Assembly (NCBI GenBank): GCA_028289725.1
Contig: JANQOH010000037.1
Span: 1-29,839, forward strand
Source: Alphaproteobacteria bacterium
Lineage (GTDB): Bacteria; Pseudomonadota; Alphaproteobacteria; UBA7887
Direction: 5' to 3'
Length of the DNA: 29,839 bases
Shown: in pieces, positions 7,580 to 16,329 of the stretch
Layout of the letters: each line of letters starts with the position of its first letter
Numbering within the stretch: position 1 is the first letter of the stretch
Notes under the pieces: generated by a model
The model's database searches: none
What the model saw: only the letters and a program-made list of their open reading frames with translations
Told to the model about the DNA's origin: nothing
Position numbers and translations under genes: made by a program

Positions 7580-7923
7580 TCGAAGAAGGCGGAACCGTCG
7601 ACAGTGTCAAACTAGTGCGTGCCCGCTTCGACCGTTGACTCCTTCGCCGGTCCATTCCTACGAGATCTCCTTGCTAGCCGGCCCCGCCTTCAGGCGGGGC
7701 CTTTCCTTTTCGGCAGTCTGAAGTCGCGGCCGCCGGGGCTCCTCCACATTGCCGTCACAATGGATTGGCACACTGAGTGTCATGTGCCTTGGTCACCATG
7801 ACCCGGGTCGAAACGTTCGGGAACTTTTGGGCGATTTCTGACTTTGGTTCTTTGCCCCTCTGGCCTTGCTGGGTTGAAGGCGAAATATGGCAAAGCCAAT
7901 CAATTCGGAACGGGTGGACGACC
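7580..7923. other. Intergenic interval with a terminator
   Basis: This 344-bp gap holds the strong rightward terminator at 7680-7710. The remainder is the upstream region of the TPR-methyltransferase gene; its reading frame is open back to 7777, but that part shows no TPR or other domain. I see no other feature. Confidence 0.5.
7680..7710 (+). terminator. Rho-independent terminator
   Basis: Stem GGCCCCGCC (7680-7688), loop TTCA, stem GGCGGGGCC (7693-7701), then TTTCCTTTT. It closes the fasciclin transcript, about 100 bp after its stop codon. Confidence 0.85.
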
Positions 7924-9783
7924 ATGCTCGATGCCGCGACTGAATTGAAAACCGCGATTTCACACCATCAGGCCGGACGTTTCGAAGATGCCGAGACGGG
8001 TTACCGCGCGGTTCTCGCGGGCGAACCCGACAACGCCGACGCGTTACATCTGCTCGGCCTGATCGCCCATCACCATGGCAACAATGAGAAAGCCGTGGAT
8101 TTGATCAAACGGGCCATGGCCGTCAAAGATCAGACCGCGCTGTATTACTGCAACCTCGGCGGCGTTCTTCGTGCCATGTGCCGAACGGAAGAAGCGGTAT
8201 CCGTCCTCAATCAGGCGGCGCAGCTCGACGCGAACAATGCGGACACGCGGTACAATTTGGGGTTGGCCTTGATGGACCTCGAAAAACCGCAAGAGGCAAT
8301 TGCCGAATTCCGAAAAGCGCTGCGGATTCGACCAAAGCACGCCCAAACCCACGGCGCCCTGGCCGATGCATTGACAAGCGTCAACAATATGAATGACGCC
8401 ATCAAGAGCTATGAGGCGTGCCTTAAAATCGACTCCCGGAACAGCGTCGCCCAATACAATCTTGGGAATGCTCACACCGCGTTGGGCAAGCCGGAGCAAG
8501 CGGCCGCGTGCTTTGAAAAGACGATCGCGCTGCGCCCAAACTTTGCGGAGGCGTACAACAATCTTGGCATTGCAAAGCACATGATGGGCAACTTGGAACA
8601 AGCGCAAACAAGTTACAAAAGCGCGTTGGAGCATGATCCCAACTACGCGCCAGCCCATGACAATCTGGGGATCACGATGCAAGAGTTGGGCCGGCTTGAC
8701 GATGCGATCGAAAGTCACCGCGCGGCGCTTAAGCTGCGGCCCGACATTGCGGTCACTCACAACAATCTCGGTAACGCGTTGCGGCAACGCGGCAAGATCA
8801 AGGATGCCATTGCCAGCTTCGAACGCGCGGTTGCGATTGATCCAGACTATGTTGAAGCGAAGCACAAACTGCGGAGCGCGCGGTGTCGCCTGGTGCCCGG
8901 ATGGCACGCGCCCATGCTGGCGGATGAGTTGCGGAATGACGCCTATCAAGCGGCCATCGAGAAGGCGATCACCGCCGAGTCGCGGGTGCTGGACATCGGC
9001 ACTGGGTCCGGGTTGCTGTCTTTGATGGCCGCGCGGGCAGGGGCCCAATCGATCTTGGCGTGTGAAGTCTCGGAAGTGATCGCCAAAGTCGCGCGCGAAG
9101 TTGTCGCGGCCAACGGATATGACAAGAAAATTACAGTCGTAAATAAGAAGTCGACGCAGTTGCAAGTCGGTGAAGATCTGCCTGTGCGCGCGAATGTCCT
9201 GGTATCGGAAATTCTAGGATCGGGTCTTTTGAATGAAGGCGTTCTTCCATCCCATCGGCATGCGAAGCAGCAATTGCTCACGCCCGATGCCGTCGTGATC
9301 CCAGCCCGCGCTACCTTATTCGGCGCACTCGTTGAAATGCCGAGACGCAGGTCCGTGGCGCCAATGCGAGAAATATCCGGTTTCGATCTATCGGCCTTTG
9401 ACCAACTCCGCGATCCGACCGCATTCAATGTCGTCGATTTGGAGAACGAGCCACATACACGCCTCTGCGATGTCGTCGAACTCGCGCGGTACGATTTTCG
9501 CAACCCGGCGCCGCTCGCCACATGGAACCAGCCCGCACATCGAAATGTAAACATTGAAATATCAGCCGATGGCGCGGTTCACGGTGTTGCCTATTGGTTT
9601 GCGCTCCACTTGGACGACGAGATAACGGTTCACAGTGGCCCAGGCGGCGAATTGAAGCACTGGCAACAAGCCGTCCAATTCTTCGAACAAGATCTGCCTG
9701 TAACGCGGGGAGACCGTTTCGCAATCGACGTACAAAGCACCGATCTTCAGATCGGTTTTTCATTGCGGCGCAATCGATCCTGA
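7924..9783 (+). CDS. TPR protein fused to a PRMT-like methyltransferase
   Basis: A 619-residue protein. Residues about 1-308 are nine TPR units of 34 residues, each with the YNLG or NNLG and DPN/RPN pattern. Residues about 350-615 are a class I SAM methyltransferase with protein-arginine-methyltransferase hallmarks. Motif I is VLDIGTGSGLLSL (from residue 355) and the post-I acid is in ACEVSE. A double-E loop SEILGSGLLNEG has E429 and E438 nine apart, exactly as in PRMTs. A KHW triplet (H579, W580) in the C-terminal barrel stands in the place of the THW loop. The start at 7924 fits the first TPR and has GGTGG upstream. TPR plus PRMT resembles eukaryotic PRMT9 in layout. The likely role is SAM-dependent methylation of a protein recruited by the TPRs; substrate unknown. 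Automated annotation may call it only a TPR or L11-type methyltransferase. Confidence 0.85.
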   Translation: MLDAATELKTAISHHQAGRFEDAETGYRAVLAGEPDNADALHLLGLIAHHHGNNEKAVDLIKRAMAVKDQTALYYCNLGGVLRAMCRTEEAVSVLNQAAQLDANNADTRYNLGLALMDLEKPQEAIAEFRKALRIRPKHAQTHGALADALTSVNNMNDAIKSYEACLKIDSRNSVAQYNLGNAHTALGKPEQAAACFEKTIALRPNFAEAYNNLGIAKHMMGNLEQAQTSYKSALEHDPNYAPAHDNLGITMQELGRLDDAIESHRAALKLRPDIAVTHNNLGNALRQRGKIKDAIASFERAVAIDPDYVEAKHKLRSARCRLVPGWHAPMLADELRNDAYQAAIEKAITAESRVLDIGTGSGLLSLMAARAGAQSILACEVSEVIAKVAREVVAANGYDKKITVVNKKSTQLQVGEDLPVRANVLVSEILGSGLLNEGVLPSHRHAKQQLLTPDAVVIPARATLFGALVEMPRRRSVAPMREISGFDLSAFDQLRDPTAFNVVDLENEPHTRLCDVVELARYDFRNPAPLATWNQPAHRNVNIEISADGAVHGVAYWFALHLDDEITVHSGPGGELKHWQQAVQFFEQDLPVTRGDRFAIDVQSTDLQIGFSLRRNRS

Positions 9784-9844
9784 TACCCGTCACACACGCG
9801 AGGCGGCGCAGATGAAACCGAGTGCTTCACCACGATAGAAAGAG

Positions 9845-10594
9845 TCAATCGATCACGATGTAGCTCGTGCGAGCGCTTGGTGGAAAGCGGCGCAACGCAT
9901 ATCGGCTCAGACCAAAGGCTTCAATAAGCGCAACGGTTTCGCCAGGCGTTGCCGGATCATTGACTTCGTCGAAGCCGATCACGCTGCCACGGGTCAACCG
10001 GCCTTCGATGGCGCGTAAAGCGTCCACTGTCGGCCGGTACAAATCGAGATCAAAATAGGCGAGAGCGACCACGGTTTCGGGGTGGGCATCGAAATAGGCC
10101 GGCAGAGTATCCCCGACGTCGCCCTGAACGATGTCATATTTCTTAAGGTGTGCGTGCGGGCTTTCTTTTTCCTGCACATCCAGGATCGCGGCGAGATAGT
10201 CCGCATAGTTTTCGGTCACGGCATATCCGCCGGGTTTCATTTGCGCGCCATCTTTCTCGTCGACGCTCGGAAACCCGGTGAACGTATCGAAGGCGACAAC
10301 TTTGCGCAGGCGATTGAAAGGCTCGTGAATACCGCGAAGCGCCGTAAATAGGGACGCGTTTTGGCCCCATCGGCAGCCAAGCTCCACGACCACGCCTTGC
10401 ACCTCGGAAACTTGCCGATACAAGAAATCCATGAACAGGACACGCGACAAGGTCTGCGGGGTGAGAAACAAACCCAGATTCATGGGCAACTCATTGTCCG
10501 GGATTGGACATGCGCGCAGCAGATCGACCAATGTCTGGCGGCGCGCCGGCTGCGCCTCATCGCCAAAGGTCACAATAGACAAGTCTTGGGTCAT
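9845..10594 (-). CDS. TylF/MycF-type SAM-dependent O-methyltransferase
   Basis: A 249-residue class I methyltransferase of the macrocin O-methyltransferase (TylF/MycF) type. Visible motifs are the SAM site VVVELGCRWGQNASL, VVAFDTFTGFPSVDE in place of the usual DSFEGLP block, and the metal-binding region YFDLDLYRPT followed by GSVIGFDE. TylF and MycF methylate sugar hydroxyls in a metal-dependent reaction. The ATG at 10594 overlaps the transketolase stop by four bases (ATGA), with AAAGGA about nine bases upstream; a GTG eight codons earlier is less likely. As the last gene of the leftward operon in a sugar cluster, it probably methylates the finished sugar or its precursor. It converges with the TPR-PRMT gene. 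Confidence 0.85.
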   Translation of the reverse strand: MTQDLSIVTFGDEAQPARRQTLVDLLRACPIPDNELPMNLGLFLTPQTLSRVLFMDFLYRQVSEVQGVVVELGCRWGQNASLFTALRGIHEPFNRLRKVVAFDTFTGFPSVDEKDGAQMKPGGYAVTENYADYLAAILDVQEKESPHAHLKKYDIVQGDVGDTLPAYFDAHPETVVALAYFDLDLYRPTVDALRAIEGRLTRGSVIGFDEVNDPATPGETVALIEAFGLSRYALRRFPPSARTSYIVID

Positions 10595-11523
10595 GACGGT
10601 TTGTCCTTTTTCAACCATGCCGCGCGGCAGGCCTCGGCGATCGCCGGCGCATCAAATTCATACTGTCGGCGCAGTTCGGTCCGCGACATCCCACCAAGCG
10701 CGAGTTCGTGCGGCGGCCCCAAGCGCTTAATCGTCACATCCGGTGCTGTCTTCGCGGCCCAGGCATAGACTGCCGCGGCAAGACCGCCATGTGGGAAATG
10801 CTCCTCCACCACGATCAGCGTGTGCACGCTTTGCGCGTTGGCATCGAGGGCCGCGATGTCGATCGGCTTCACCGTGTGGAACTGCCAATGGGTCGGCGTA
10901 ATATCTTCGGCCGCGAGCGCATCAAGCGCCTCGACCGCCTCGCTTGCCACTTCGCCCGTCGTCAACACAGCGACGCTTGTGCCGTCGCGCAGCAACCGCG
11001 CTTGGCCAAGTCGCGCCGGCTGTGTGGCGGGGTAGTCGGGTTCGCCATAGCGACCGACGCGAATGTAGCTCGGCGCGTCGAGTTTGATCAGCTGTGGGAG
11101 AAGCGACGATATTTCGCTCGGCGCCCCGGGTGCGACAACGGTCATGGCCGGGATCGCGCCCATCAGCGCCAGATCCTCGGCGGCATGGTGGGTGACGCCG
11201 CTATTCGCGTAAGTGTAGCCGCCGCCGGCGCCCACGACGACAACCGGCGCGTCATGATAACCGACCGCGACGCGGATCTGCTCGAAGCATCGGCCGGTCG
11301 CGAACGATGCAATCGAGTAGGCGATTGGACGAAAACCCTCCAACGCCATGCCCGCCGCGCAATCGATAAGCTGCGCTTCGGCAACACCGACATTGACGTA
11401 ACGCGGGCCAAAATCTTCCTGAAACCGATCGAAAACACCGAAGCCCAGATCGCCCGTCAGCAACACGACGCGCTCGTCTTCGCGCGCCAGATCATAGAGC
11501 GCGTCGGCAAAAGCGCGCCTCAT
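10591..11523 (-). CDS. Transketolase C-terminal subunit
   Basis: A 310-residue protein holding the pyrimidine-binding and C-terminal domains of transketolase. The conserved Glu lies in NVGVAEAQLIDCAAGMALEG, and GRYGEPDYP and TGEVASEAVEALDAL mark the third domain. With the N-terminal subunit encoded upstream it should form a split, thiamin-diphosphate-dependent ketol-transferring enzyme. The ATG at 11523 overlaps the N-subunit stop as ATGA, so translation is coupled. Split transketolases are known in secondary pathways as well as in central metabolism. Here the surroundings are nucleotide-sugar genes, so transfer of a two-carbon ketol unit to or from a sugar intermediate is a reasonable inference. 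Confidence 0.9.
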   Translation of the reverse strand: MRRAFADALYDLAREDERVVLLTGDLGFGVFDRFQEDFGPRYVNVGVAEAQLIDCAAGMALEGFRPIAYSIASFATGRCFEQIRVAVGYHDAPVVVVGAGGGYTYANSGVTHHAAEDLALMGAIPAMTVVAPGAPSEISSLLPQLIKLDAPSYIRVGRYGEPDYPATQPARLGQARLLRDGTSVAVLTTGEVASEAVEALDALAAEDITPTHWQFHTVKPIDIAALDANAQSVHTLIVVEEHFPHGGLAAAVYAWAAKTAPDVTIKRLGPPHELALGGMSRTELRRQYEFDAPAIAEACRAAWLKKDKPS

Positions 11524-12395
11524 GTCGACACCTCGAACAAGGGCCGCTCCTTGAGTTCCGCCAGCGCGTCCACCACCTCGTCGGGCGACGGTACGCGGTA
11601 GTGCCAAAGCGTCTGGTCGGTCATGAAACTGACACCATGACCGCCTTCGGTTTTGGCGATGATCGCCGACGGTTTTTCCGGCTCAAACGGCACGGCATTC
11701 AATGTCGCCCGCAGAGCCGTTACATCATGGCCGTCGACGTCCCGCGACGCCCAGCCGAACGCACGGAACTTCTCAGCCAGGGATGTGCCGCCCATCAGTT
11801 GATCGCTGCGGCCAACCGCTTGCAATCCATTCACGTCAACGATTGCCACCAATCGGTCGAGCCTGTTGGCGGCCGCGAACATCGCCGCCTCCCACACGCT
11901 CCCCTCATTGCATTCGCCGTCCGACATCAGCACGGCCGCGCGGGCATCGGCCCTTGAAAGCCGAAGGACGTACAGCATGCCGGTGGCCATGCCGAGGCCA
12001 TGCCCAAGACTGCCGGATGACATATCAAGCAGCGGCAGCGCGTGCCGACAGGGATGATTGATCAAGGGCGAACCGCGTTGGGCGTAGGTGCACAACAAGT
12101 CCGGATCCAGAAAGCCTTTCGCCGCCAACAATGCGTAATAGGCGGTACAGGCATGGCCCTTGCTGAACAAAAAACGATCGCGCGCCGGGTCATTCGATCG
12201 TGCCGGCGAAACGCGTAACCAACCGTCGAATAGCGCCACCAAAATGTCGACACAGCTGAGCGCGGAACTCAAATGCCCTTCACCGCCAATATGCGCCATT
12301 TGCACGCAAGTGGCGCGAAGGCGACGCGCCAATTGGTCAGCGGCATCGCCGTCCAAAAGTGGGCGACCTTCTGTCTCCAGTTCAATCAGCGCCAT
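11520..12395 (-). CDS. Transketolase N-terminal subunit
   Basis: A 291-residue ThDP- and Mg-binding half of transketolase. Key features are GGEGHLSSALSCVDIL near residues 37-52, KGHACTAYYALLA, and the ThDP/Mg motif SDGECNEGSVWEAAMFA followed by the metal-ligand Asn in VDVNGLQ. The usual GDGE is SDGE here, a mild change. It is first in the leftward operon and diverges from the dehydratase operon across a 222-bp gap that should hold both promoters. The start at 12395 gives the normal family N-terminus. It needs the C-subunit (10591-11523) for activity. Confidence 0.9.
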   Translation of the reverse strand: MALIELETEGRPLLDGDAADQLARRLRATCVQMAHIGGEGHLSSALSCVDILVALFDGWLRVSPARSNDPARDRFLFSKGHACTAYYALLAAKGFLDPDLLCTYAQRGSPLINHPCRHALPLLDMSSGSLGHGLGMATGMLYVLRLSRADARAAVLMSDGECNEGSVWEAAMFAAANRLDRLVAIVDVNGLQAVGRSDQLMGGTSLAEKFRAFGWASRDVDGHDVTALRATLNAVPFEPEKPSAIIAKTEGGHGVSFMTDQTLWHYRVPSPDEVVDALAELKERPLFEVST

Positions 12396-12617
12396 GGGTC
12401 GCCAATCGTGGTTGCGCGTTCAGTTGCTGGTTCATTTGGATGCGGATTTGCGAGCGTAGATCAAAATCAACATCGCTTATAAAGCGGATCGATTTTCCGG
12501 AAAGTTAACGCTTCGAATGGCAAATATTGTCTTACACAGTGCGTCGTCCGAATGCGCACCGTGATCACGTGCGCAGGACGACACCGACAATCTTGGACGG
12601 GCGGACGGACAGCAAGC

Positions 12618-13814
12618 ATGGTCTACGAATTGGCCGCATCAAACTGGGGCGACGAAGAAATAGAGGCGATTCAACGTGTCGTGGCCAGCGGCCGGTACAC
12701 AATGGGTCCGGAGGTCGAGGCATTTGAGGAGGAATTCGCCCGCTATTTCGGCAAACGTCACGCCGTCATGGTGAACTCTGGTTCATCCGCGAATCTCATC
12801 GCGGTCGCGAGCTTGTTTTACAAAGCCGACAACCCGTTGAGGCGCGGGGACGAAGTGATCGTGCCGGCGATCTCCTGGAGCACAACCTATCATCCGCTTC
12901 AACAATATGGCCTGAAACTCCGCTTCGTCGATGTCGACCTTGAGACGCTGAATATCGACGCGGACCAACTGGAAGCCGCTCTCAGTCCGCGCACACGCAT
13001 GATTGTCGGCGTCAGTATTTTGGGCAATCCCGCACCGCTCGATCGCCTGCGCGCGTTCGCTGATCGTCACGACCTGTTGTTTCTCGAAGACAATTGCGAG
13101 TCGATGGACGCCGAATTGATGGGCCGTAAGACGGGCACGTTTGGCGATATTGGCACATTCAGCTTCTTCTTCTCGCACCATGTGTCGACGATGGAAGGCG
13201 GCATGCTTCTGACCGACGACACCGAACTCGCCCAGCTCGCGCTCAGTCTGCGCTCGCATGGCTGGACCCGCGGCTTGCCGGACGACAGCCCACTATTTGA
13301 GCCGAGAAGCGACGATCACTTCGAAGCGTACCGGTTCATCTTGCCCGGATACAACGTCCGGCCCCTGGAGTTTTGCGGCGCGATCGGACGCGAGCAGCTC
13401 AAGAAATTGCCAGATATGACCGCAGCGCGACGTCGAAATGCGGCGATGTTTCGGCAGCGCTTCGAAGGTGATCCGCGCTTCCTCGTCCAGAAGGAGAATG
13501 GCCGAAGTTCCGCGTTTTCATTTACGCTTGTCTTGTCGCCGGACGTGGCTGAACAAAGAGATCGGTTGTTCGCCACAATGCGCCAGGCAGACATCGGTTT
13601 TCGCATCATCACGGGGGGATGCTTTCTCCGCCATGACGTGGTGGAGCATTACGATTTTCAGACAATTGGTGACCTACCCAATGCCAAATTCGCGCACGAC
13701 AATGGGTTTTTCGTTGGAAACTATCCACAGGACCTAAGCCAGCAGATTTCCGAGTTACACGATGTGCTGAATTCCGCGTGTGACTATAGCGAGCTGGCGC
13801 GCGCGCATGGCTGA
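12618..13814 (+). CDS. DegT-fold PLP protein with His for Lys: likely sugar 3-dehydratase
   Basis: A 398-residue DegT/DnrJ/EryC1-fold PLP protein. VNSGSSANLIA binds the cofactor phosphate and LEDNCESMDA carries the Asp that contacts the ring nitrogen. In aminotransferases the PLP-bonding lysine lies in a motif such as SFHATKNITTGEGG. Here it reads SFFFSHHVSTMEGG, so the lysine position is His (residue 187, codon 13176-13178). Lys-to-His is the known signature of sugar 3-dehydratases: ColD (GDP-4-keto-6-deoxymannose) and RfbH (CDP-sugar). ColD acts alone, using glutamate and releasing ammonia; RfbH needs an iron-sulfur reductase, which is not seen here. I therefore read it as ColD-like. The ATG at 12618 has GGA about 9 bases upstream. 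Its stop lies inside the start of the next gene. Confidence 0.85.
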   Translation: MVYELAASNWGDEEIEAIQRVVASGRYTMGPEVEAFEEEFARYFGKRHAVMVNSGSSANLIAVASLFYKADNPLRRGDEVIVPAISWSTTYHPLQQYGLKLRFVDVDLETLNIDADQLEAALSPRTRMIVGVSILGNPAPLDRLRAFADRHDLLFLEDNCESMDAELMGRKTGTFGDIGTFSFFFSHHVSTMEGGMLLTDDTELAQLALSLRSHGWTRGLPDDSPLFEPRSDDHFEAYRFILPGYNVRPLEFCGAIGREQLKKLPDMTAARRRNAAMFRQRFEGDPRFLVQKENGRSSAFSFTLVLSPDVAEQRDRLFATMRQADIGFRIITGGCFLRHDVVEHYDFQTIGDLPNAKFAHDNGFFVGNYPQDLSQQISELHDVLNSACDYSELARAHG

Positions 13815-14751
13815 TCCCCAATCAATTCTCGTCACCGGAGGCGCCGGCTATCTCGGCTCTGTCCTCGTGCCCTATCTTTTGGCGGCGGGACACCGCGTCA
13901 CGGTTTTGGATAATTTTTTGTTTAACCAGGCGTCGTTGGCGGCTGCCTGCGCGGAACCGTCCTTTGCCATGGTCCGTGGTGATGCGCGCGATCAGCGTGT
14001 CCTGGCCGACTTGGTCAAGGACGTCGATATCGTGATTCCGCTCGCCGCCCTCGTGGGCGCGCCGATGTGCGACGCGGATTCGGTTGGCGCCGTCAGTACG
14101 AATCGCGACGCGGTCTTGACGCTGGTGAATATGCTGGGTCCGGACCAACGCATCCTAATGCCGATTACAAATAGCGGATACGGCGTCGGCGAGTCCGACA
14201 AGCTGTGCACGGAAGAGTCGCCGCTGCGCCCGATCTCGCTCTACGGCCGATCGAAAGTGGAAGCGGAACAAGCGGTCTTGGATCGCGGTAACGCGATCAG
14301 CTTCCGATTGGCGACGGTCTTCGGCATGTCGCCCCGCATGCGTTTGGATCTGCTCGTCAATGATTTCGTTTATCGGGCGACCAACGACCGTTCTGTCGTG
14401 CTCTTCGAAGGGCACTTCAAACGCAATTACATACATGTCCGCGACGTCGCACGAACATTTCTGCACGGCATCGACAGTTTCGATGAAATGCACGACCAAG
14501 CATTCAATGTCGGCCTGAGCGACGCCAACCTGTCGAAGCGGGAATTATGCGAGAGGATTAAATCGCATGTTCCGGGCTTCGTGTTTCTCGAAGCGGAAAT
14601 CGGCGAAGACCCGGACAAGCGCGATTACGTCGTGTCCAACGCAAAGTTGGAGGCGACCGGCTGGCGGCCCGCGCACACGCTCGACGACGGTATCCGCGAG
14701 CTCATAAAAGGCTACGCCATGATCCGTAACGAAAGTTACGGTAACGCGTAG
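13807..14751 (+). CDS. NAD-dependent sugar epimerase/dehydratase/reductase (SDR)
   Basis: A 314-residue extended SDR. The nucleotide-binding motif is TGGAGYLG near the N-terminus, with VLDNF after strand 2 and the catalytic Y146-x3-K150 in YGRSK. The Ser/Thr partner is probably in ITNSGYGVG. The region FKRNYIHVRDVA is typical of nucleotide-sugar SDRs. The gene overlaps the 3-dehydratase by 8 bp. In the colitose pathway, ColD is followed by ColC, an epimerase/reductase; this gene may do an equivalent step, but C4 reduction, epimerisation and 4,6-dehydration cannot be told apart here. The ATG at 13807 removes a poorly conserved nine-residue extension. Confidence 0.9.
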   Translation: MADPQSILVTGGAGYLGSVLVPYLLAAGHRVTVLDNFLFNQASLAAACAEPSFAMVRGDARDQRVLADLVKDVDIVIPLAALVGAPMCDADSVGAVSTNRDAVLTLVNMLGPDQRILMPITNSGYGVGESDKLCTEESPLRPISLYGRSKVEAEQAVLDRGNAISFRLATVFGMSPRMRLDLLVNDFVYRATNDRSVVLFEGHFKRNYIHVRDVARTFLHGIDSFDEMHDQAFNVGLSDANLSKRELCERIKSHVPGFVFLEAEIGEDPDKRDYVVSNAKLEATGWRPAHTLDDGIRELIKGYAMIRNESYGNA

Positions 14752-14756
14752 GACAA

Positions 14757-16325
14757 ATGGGACGCGCCCCACCAATCGGGCGGTCCCGGATGCATTCGCA
14801 CAATCTTAAGTTCTCCGCTTCTACCATCGCGCCCATGACAGGTTTGGATCTGTTGCTGATCAATCCCGGCGGGCGCGAAACCGTGTATCAGGCACTGGGG
14901 TCTGATCTGACCGCCATCGAGCCTCCGCTTTGGTGTCGATTGATCGCCGGATATGCCCGTGACCGTGGCGTGAGCGTCGCGATCTTGGACGCCGAGGCTG
15001 AGCAACTTGATCCCAATGCCGTCGCGGCGCGCGTCGAAATCATGGGTGCACGCCTTGTCGTTATGGTCGTTTTTGGTCATCAGCCATCGGCCTCGACGCA
15101 GCAAATGGTCGGCGCCGGCGCGGCTTGCAAAGCCATCAAGACACGAAACCCTGACCAAACCATTCTCATCGTGGGCGGGCACGTGTCCGCACTGCCCGAA
15201 CAAACACTGCGCGAAGAGGCCGTGGATTTCGCATGCAAAGGCGAGGGACCGGTCACCGTAATCCAATTGCTGGATTGTTTGAACGCCGGCCAATCGAATT
15301 GGGATACGGTCGAAGGACTTGTCTGGTGGGACAAGGGAGAAGTTCGGGTTAATCCCCAAGCGCCTCTTATCCGCGACTTGGACGCGGACCTGCACGGCAA
15401 TGTTTGGGATCTGTTGCCGATGGACCGTTACCGGGCACATAACTGGCACTGTTTCGGCGACCTGGACGCACGGATGCCCTATGCATCCATCTACACATCA
15501 CTCGGCTGTCCCTTCAAATGCAGCTTTTGTTGCATCAATGCGCCGTTCGACACCAACCGTTACCGGATGCGCTCCCCGGACGCCGTGGTCGAAGAGATCA
15601 TGTATCTCAACGGTGTCTTCGGCATCCGAAACTTCAAAATCATCGATGAAATGTTCGTGCTCAATGAGCGCCATGTTGGTGACATTTGTGACGCGCTGAT
15701 CGACCTCGATCTCGATCTCAACATCTGGGCCTATGCACGGATTGACACAATCAAAGCGGACATGCTCGCGAAACTGCGCGGCGCTGGCATTCGCTGGCTG
15801 GGACTTGGTATCGAGTCAGCCTCGCGGCATGTTCGCGACGGCGTTGCCAAAACGATCGACGGCGCTGATATCGTCAATGTCGTGCGCGCGGTGCAAAGCG
15901 CCGACATTCATGTCGTCGGTAATTTCATCTTCGGCCTGCCCGACGACGACTTGGCGTCCATGCAACAGACGCTCGATCTCGCGACCGAGCTGAATTGCGA
16001 GTTTGCCAACTTTTATTCCGCCATGGCCTATCCCGGCTCGCCATTGCACCGCACGGCCATCGCAATGGAGTGGGAACTTCCCGCAAGTTGGGCCGGCTAC
16101 GCACAGCACAGTTACGAGTGTCTGCCGCTTCAAACCGAGTCGCTGACGGCCGCGGAAGTTTTGGCGTTTCGAGACCACGCGTTCGACACCTATTTCGCCA
16201 ACCCACGCTATCTAGACATGATCGCGCAACGCTTTGGTTGGGAAACGCGCGGGCATATTGAGGCAATGGCCCGCCACACGCTGCGCCGTGCCTTGATTGA
16301 AGAGCCGGAATTGGCGGAGGCCTAG
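14757..16325 (+). CDS. B12-binding-type radical SAM enzyme
   Basis: A protein of up to 522 residues. The N-terminal part (about residues 27-190) is a cobalamin-binding-like Rossmann domain (LLLINPGG, VVGGHVSALPEQTL-type elements) without the classic DxHxxG. The radical SAM core has C251-x3-C255-x2-C258 (TSLGCPFKCSFC), with GIRWLGLGIESAS later. A C-terminal region of about 100 residues (HSYECLPLQTESLTAAEVL) ends the protein. Such enzymes usually methylate unactivated carbon or do other radical chemistry. Within the sugar operon it may C-methylate or rearrange the sugar, but other members only resemble B12 binders, so the reaction is open. The start at 14757 has GGA just before it; Met codons at 14790 and 14835 are alternatives, the last closest to the domain. 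Confidence 0.85.
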   Translation: MGRAPPIGRSRMHSHNLKFSASTIAPMTGLDLLLINPGGRETVYQALGSDLTAIEPPLWCRLIAGYARDRGVSVAILDAEAEQLDPNAVAARVEIMGARLVVMVVFGHQPSASTQQMVGAGAACKAIKTRNPDQTILIVGGHVSALPEQTLREEAVDFACKGEGPVTVIQLLDCLNAGQSNWDTVEGLVWWDKGEVRVNPQAPLIRDLDADLHGNVWDLLPMDRYRAHNWHCFGDLDARMPYASIYTSLGCPFKCSFCCINAPFDTNRYRMRSPDAVVEEIMYLNGVFGIRNFKIIDEMFVLNERHVGDICDALIDLDLDLNIWAYARIDTIKADMLAKLRGAGIRWLGLGIESASRHVRDGVAKTIDGADIVNVVRAVQSADIHVVGNFIFGLPDDDLASMQQTLDLATELNCEFANFYSAMAYPGSPLHRTAIAMEWELPASWAGYAQHSYECLPLQTESLTAAEVLAFRDHAFDTYFANPRYLDMIAQRFGWETRGHIEAMARHTLRRALIEEPELAEA

Positions 16326-16329
16326 TGCG

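Noticed and set aside
7777..7923. N-terminal extension of the TPR-PRMT frame
   Set aside because: The 49 added residues are Trp-rich with no TPR pattern, and the first TPR begins right at the Met encoded at 7924.
8044..9165. Long antisense frame (373 codons) within the TPR-PRMT gene
   Set aside because: It is the mirror of a strongly coding repeat region; its Arg/His/Val-rich composition has no domain.
10708..11601. Antisense frame (297 codons) across the transketolase C-subunit
   Set aside because: The transketolase motifs on the other strand are unmistakable; the antisense product has no recognisable family.
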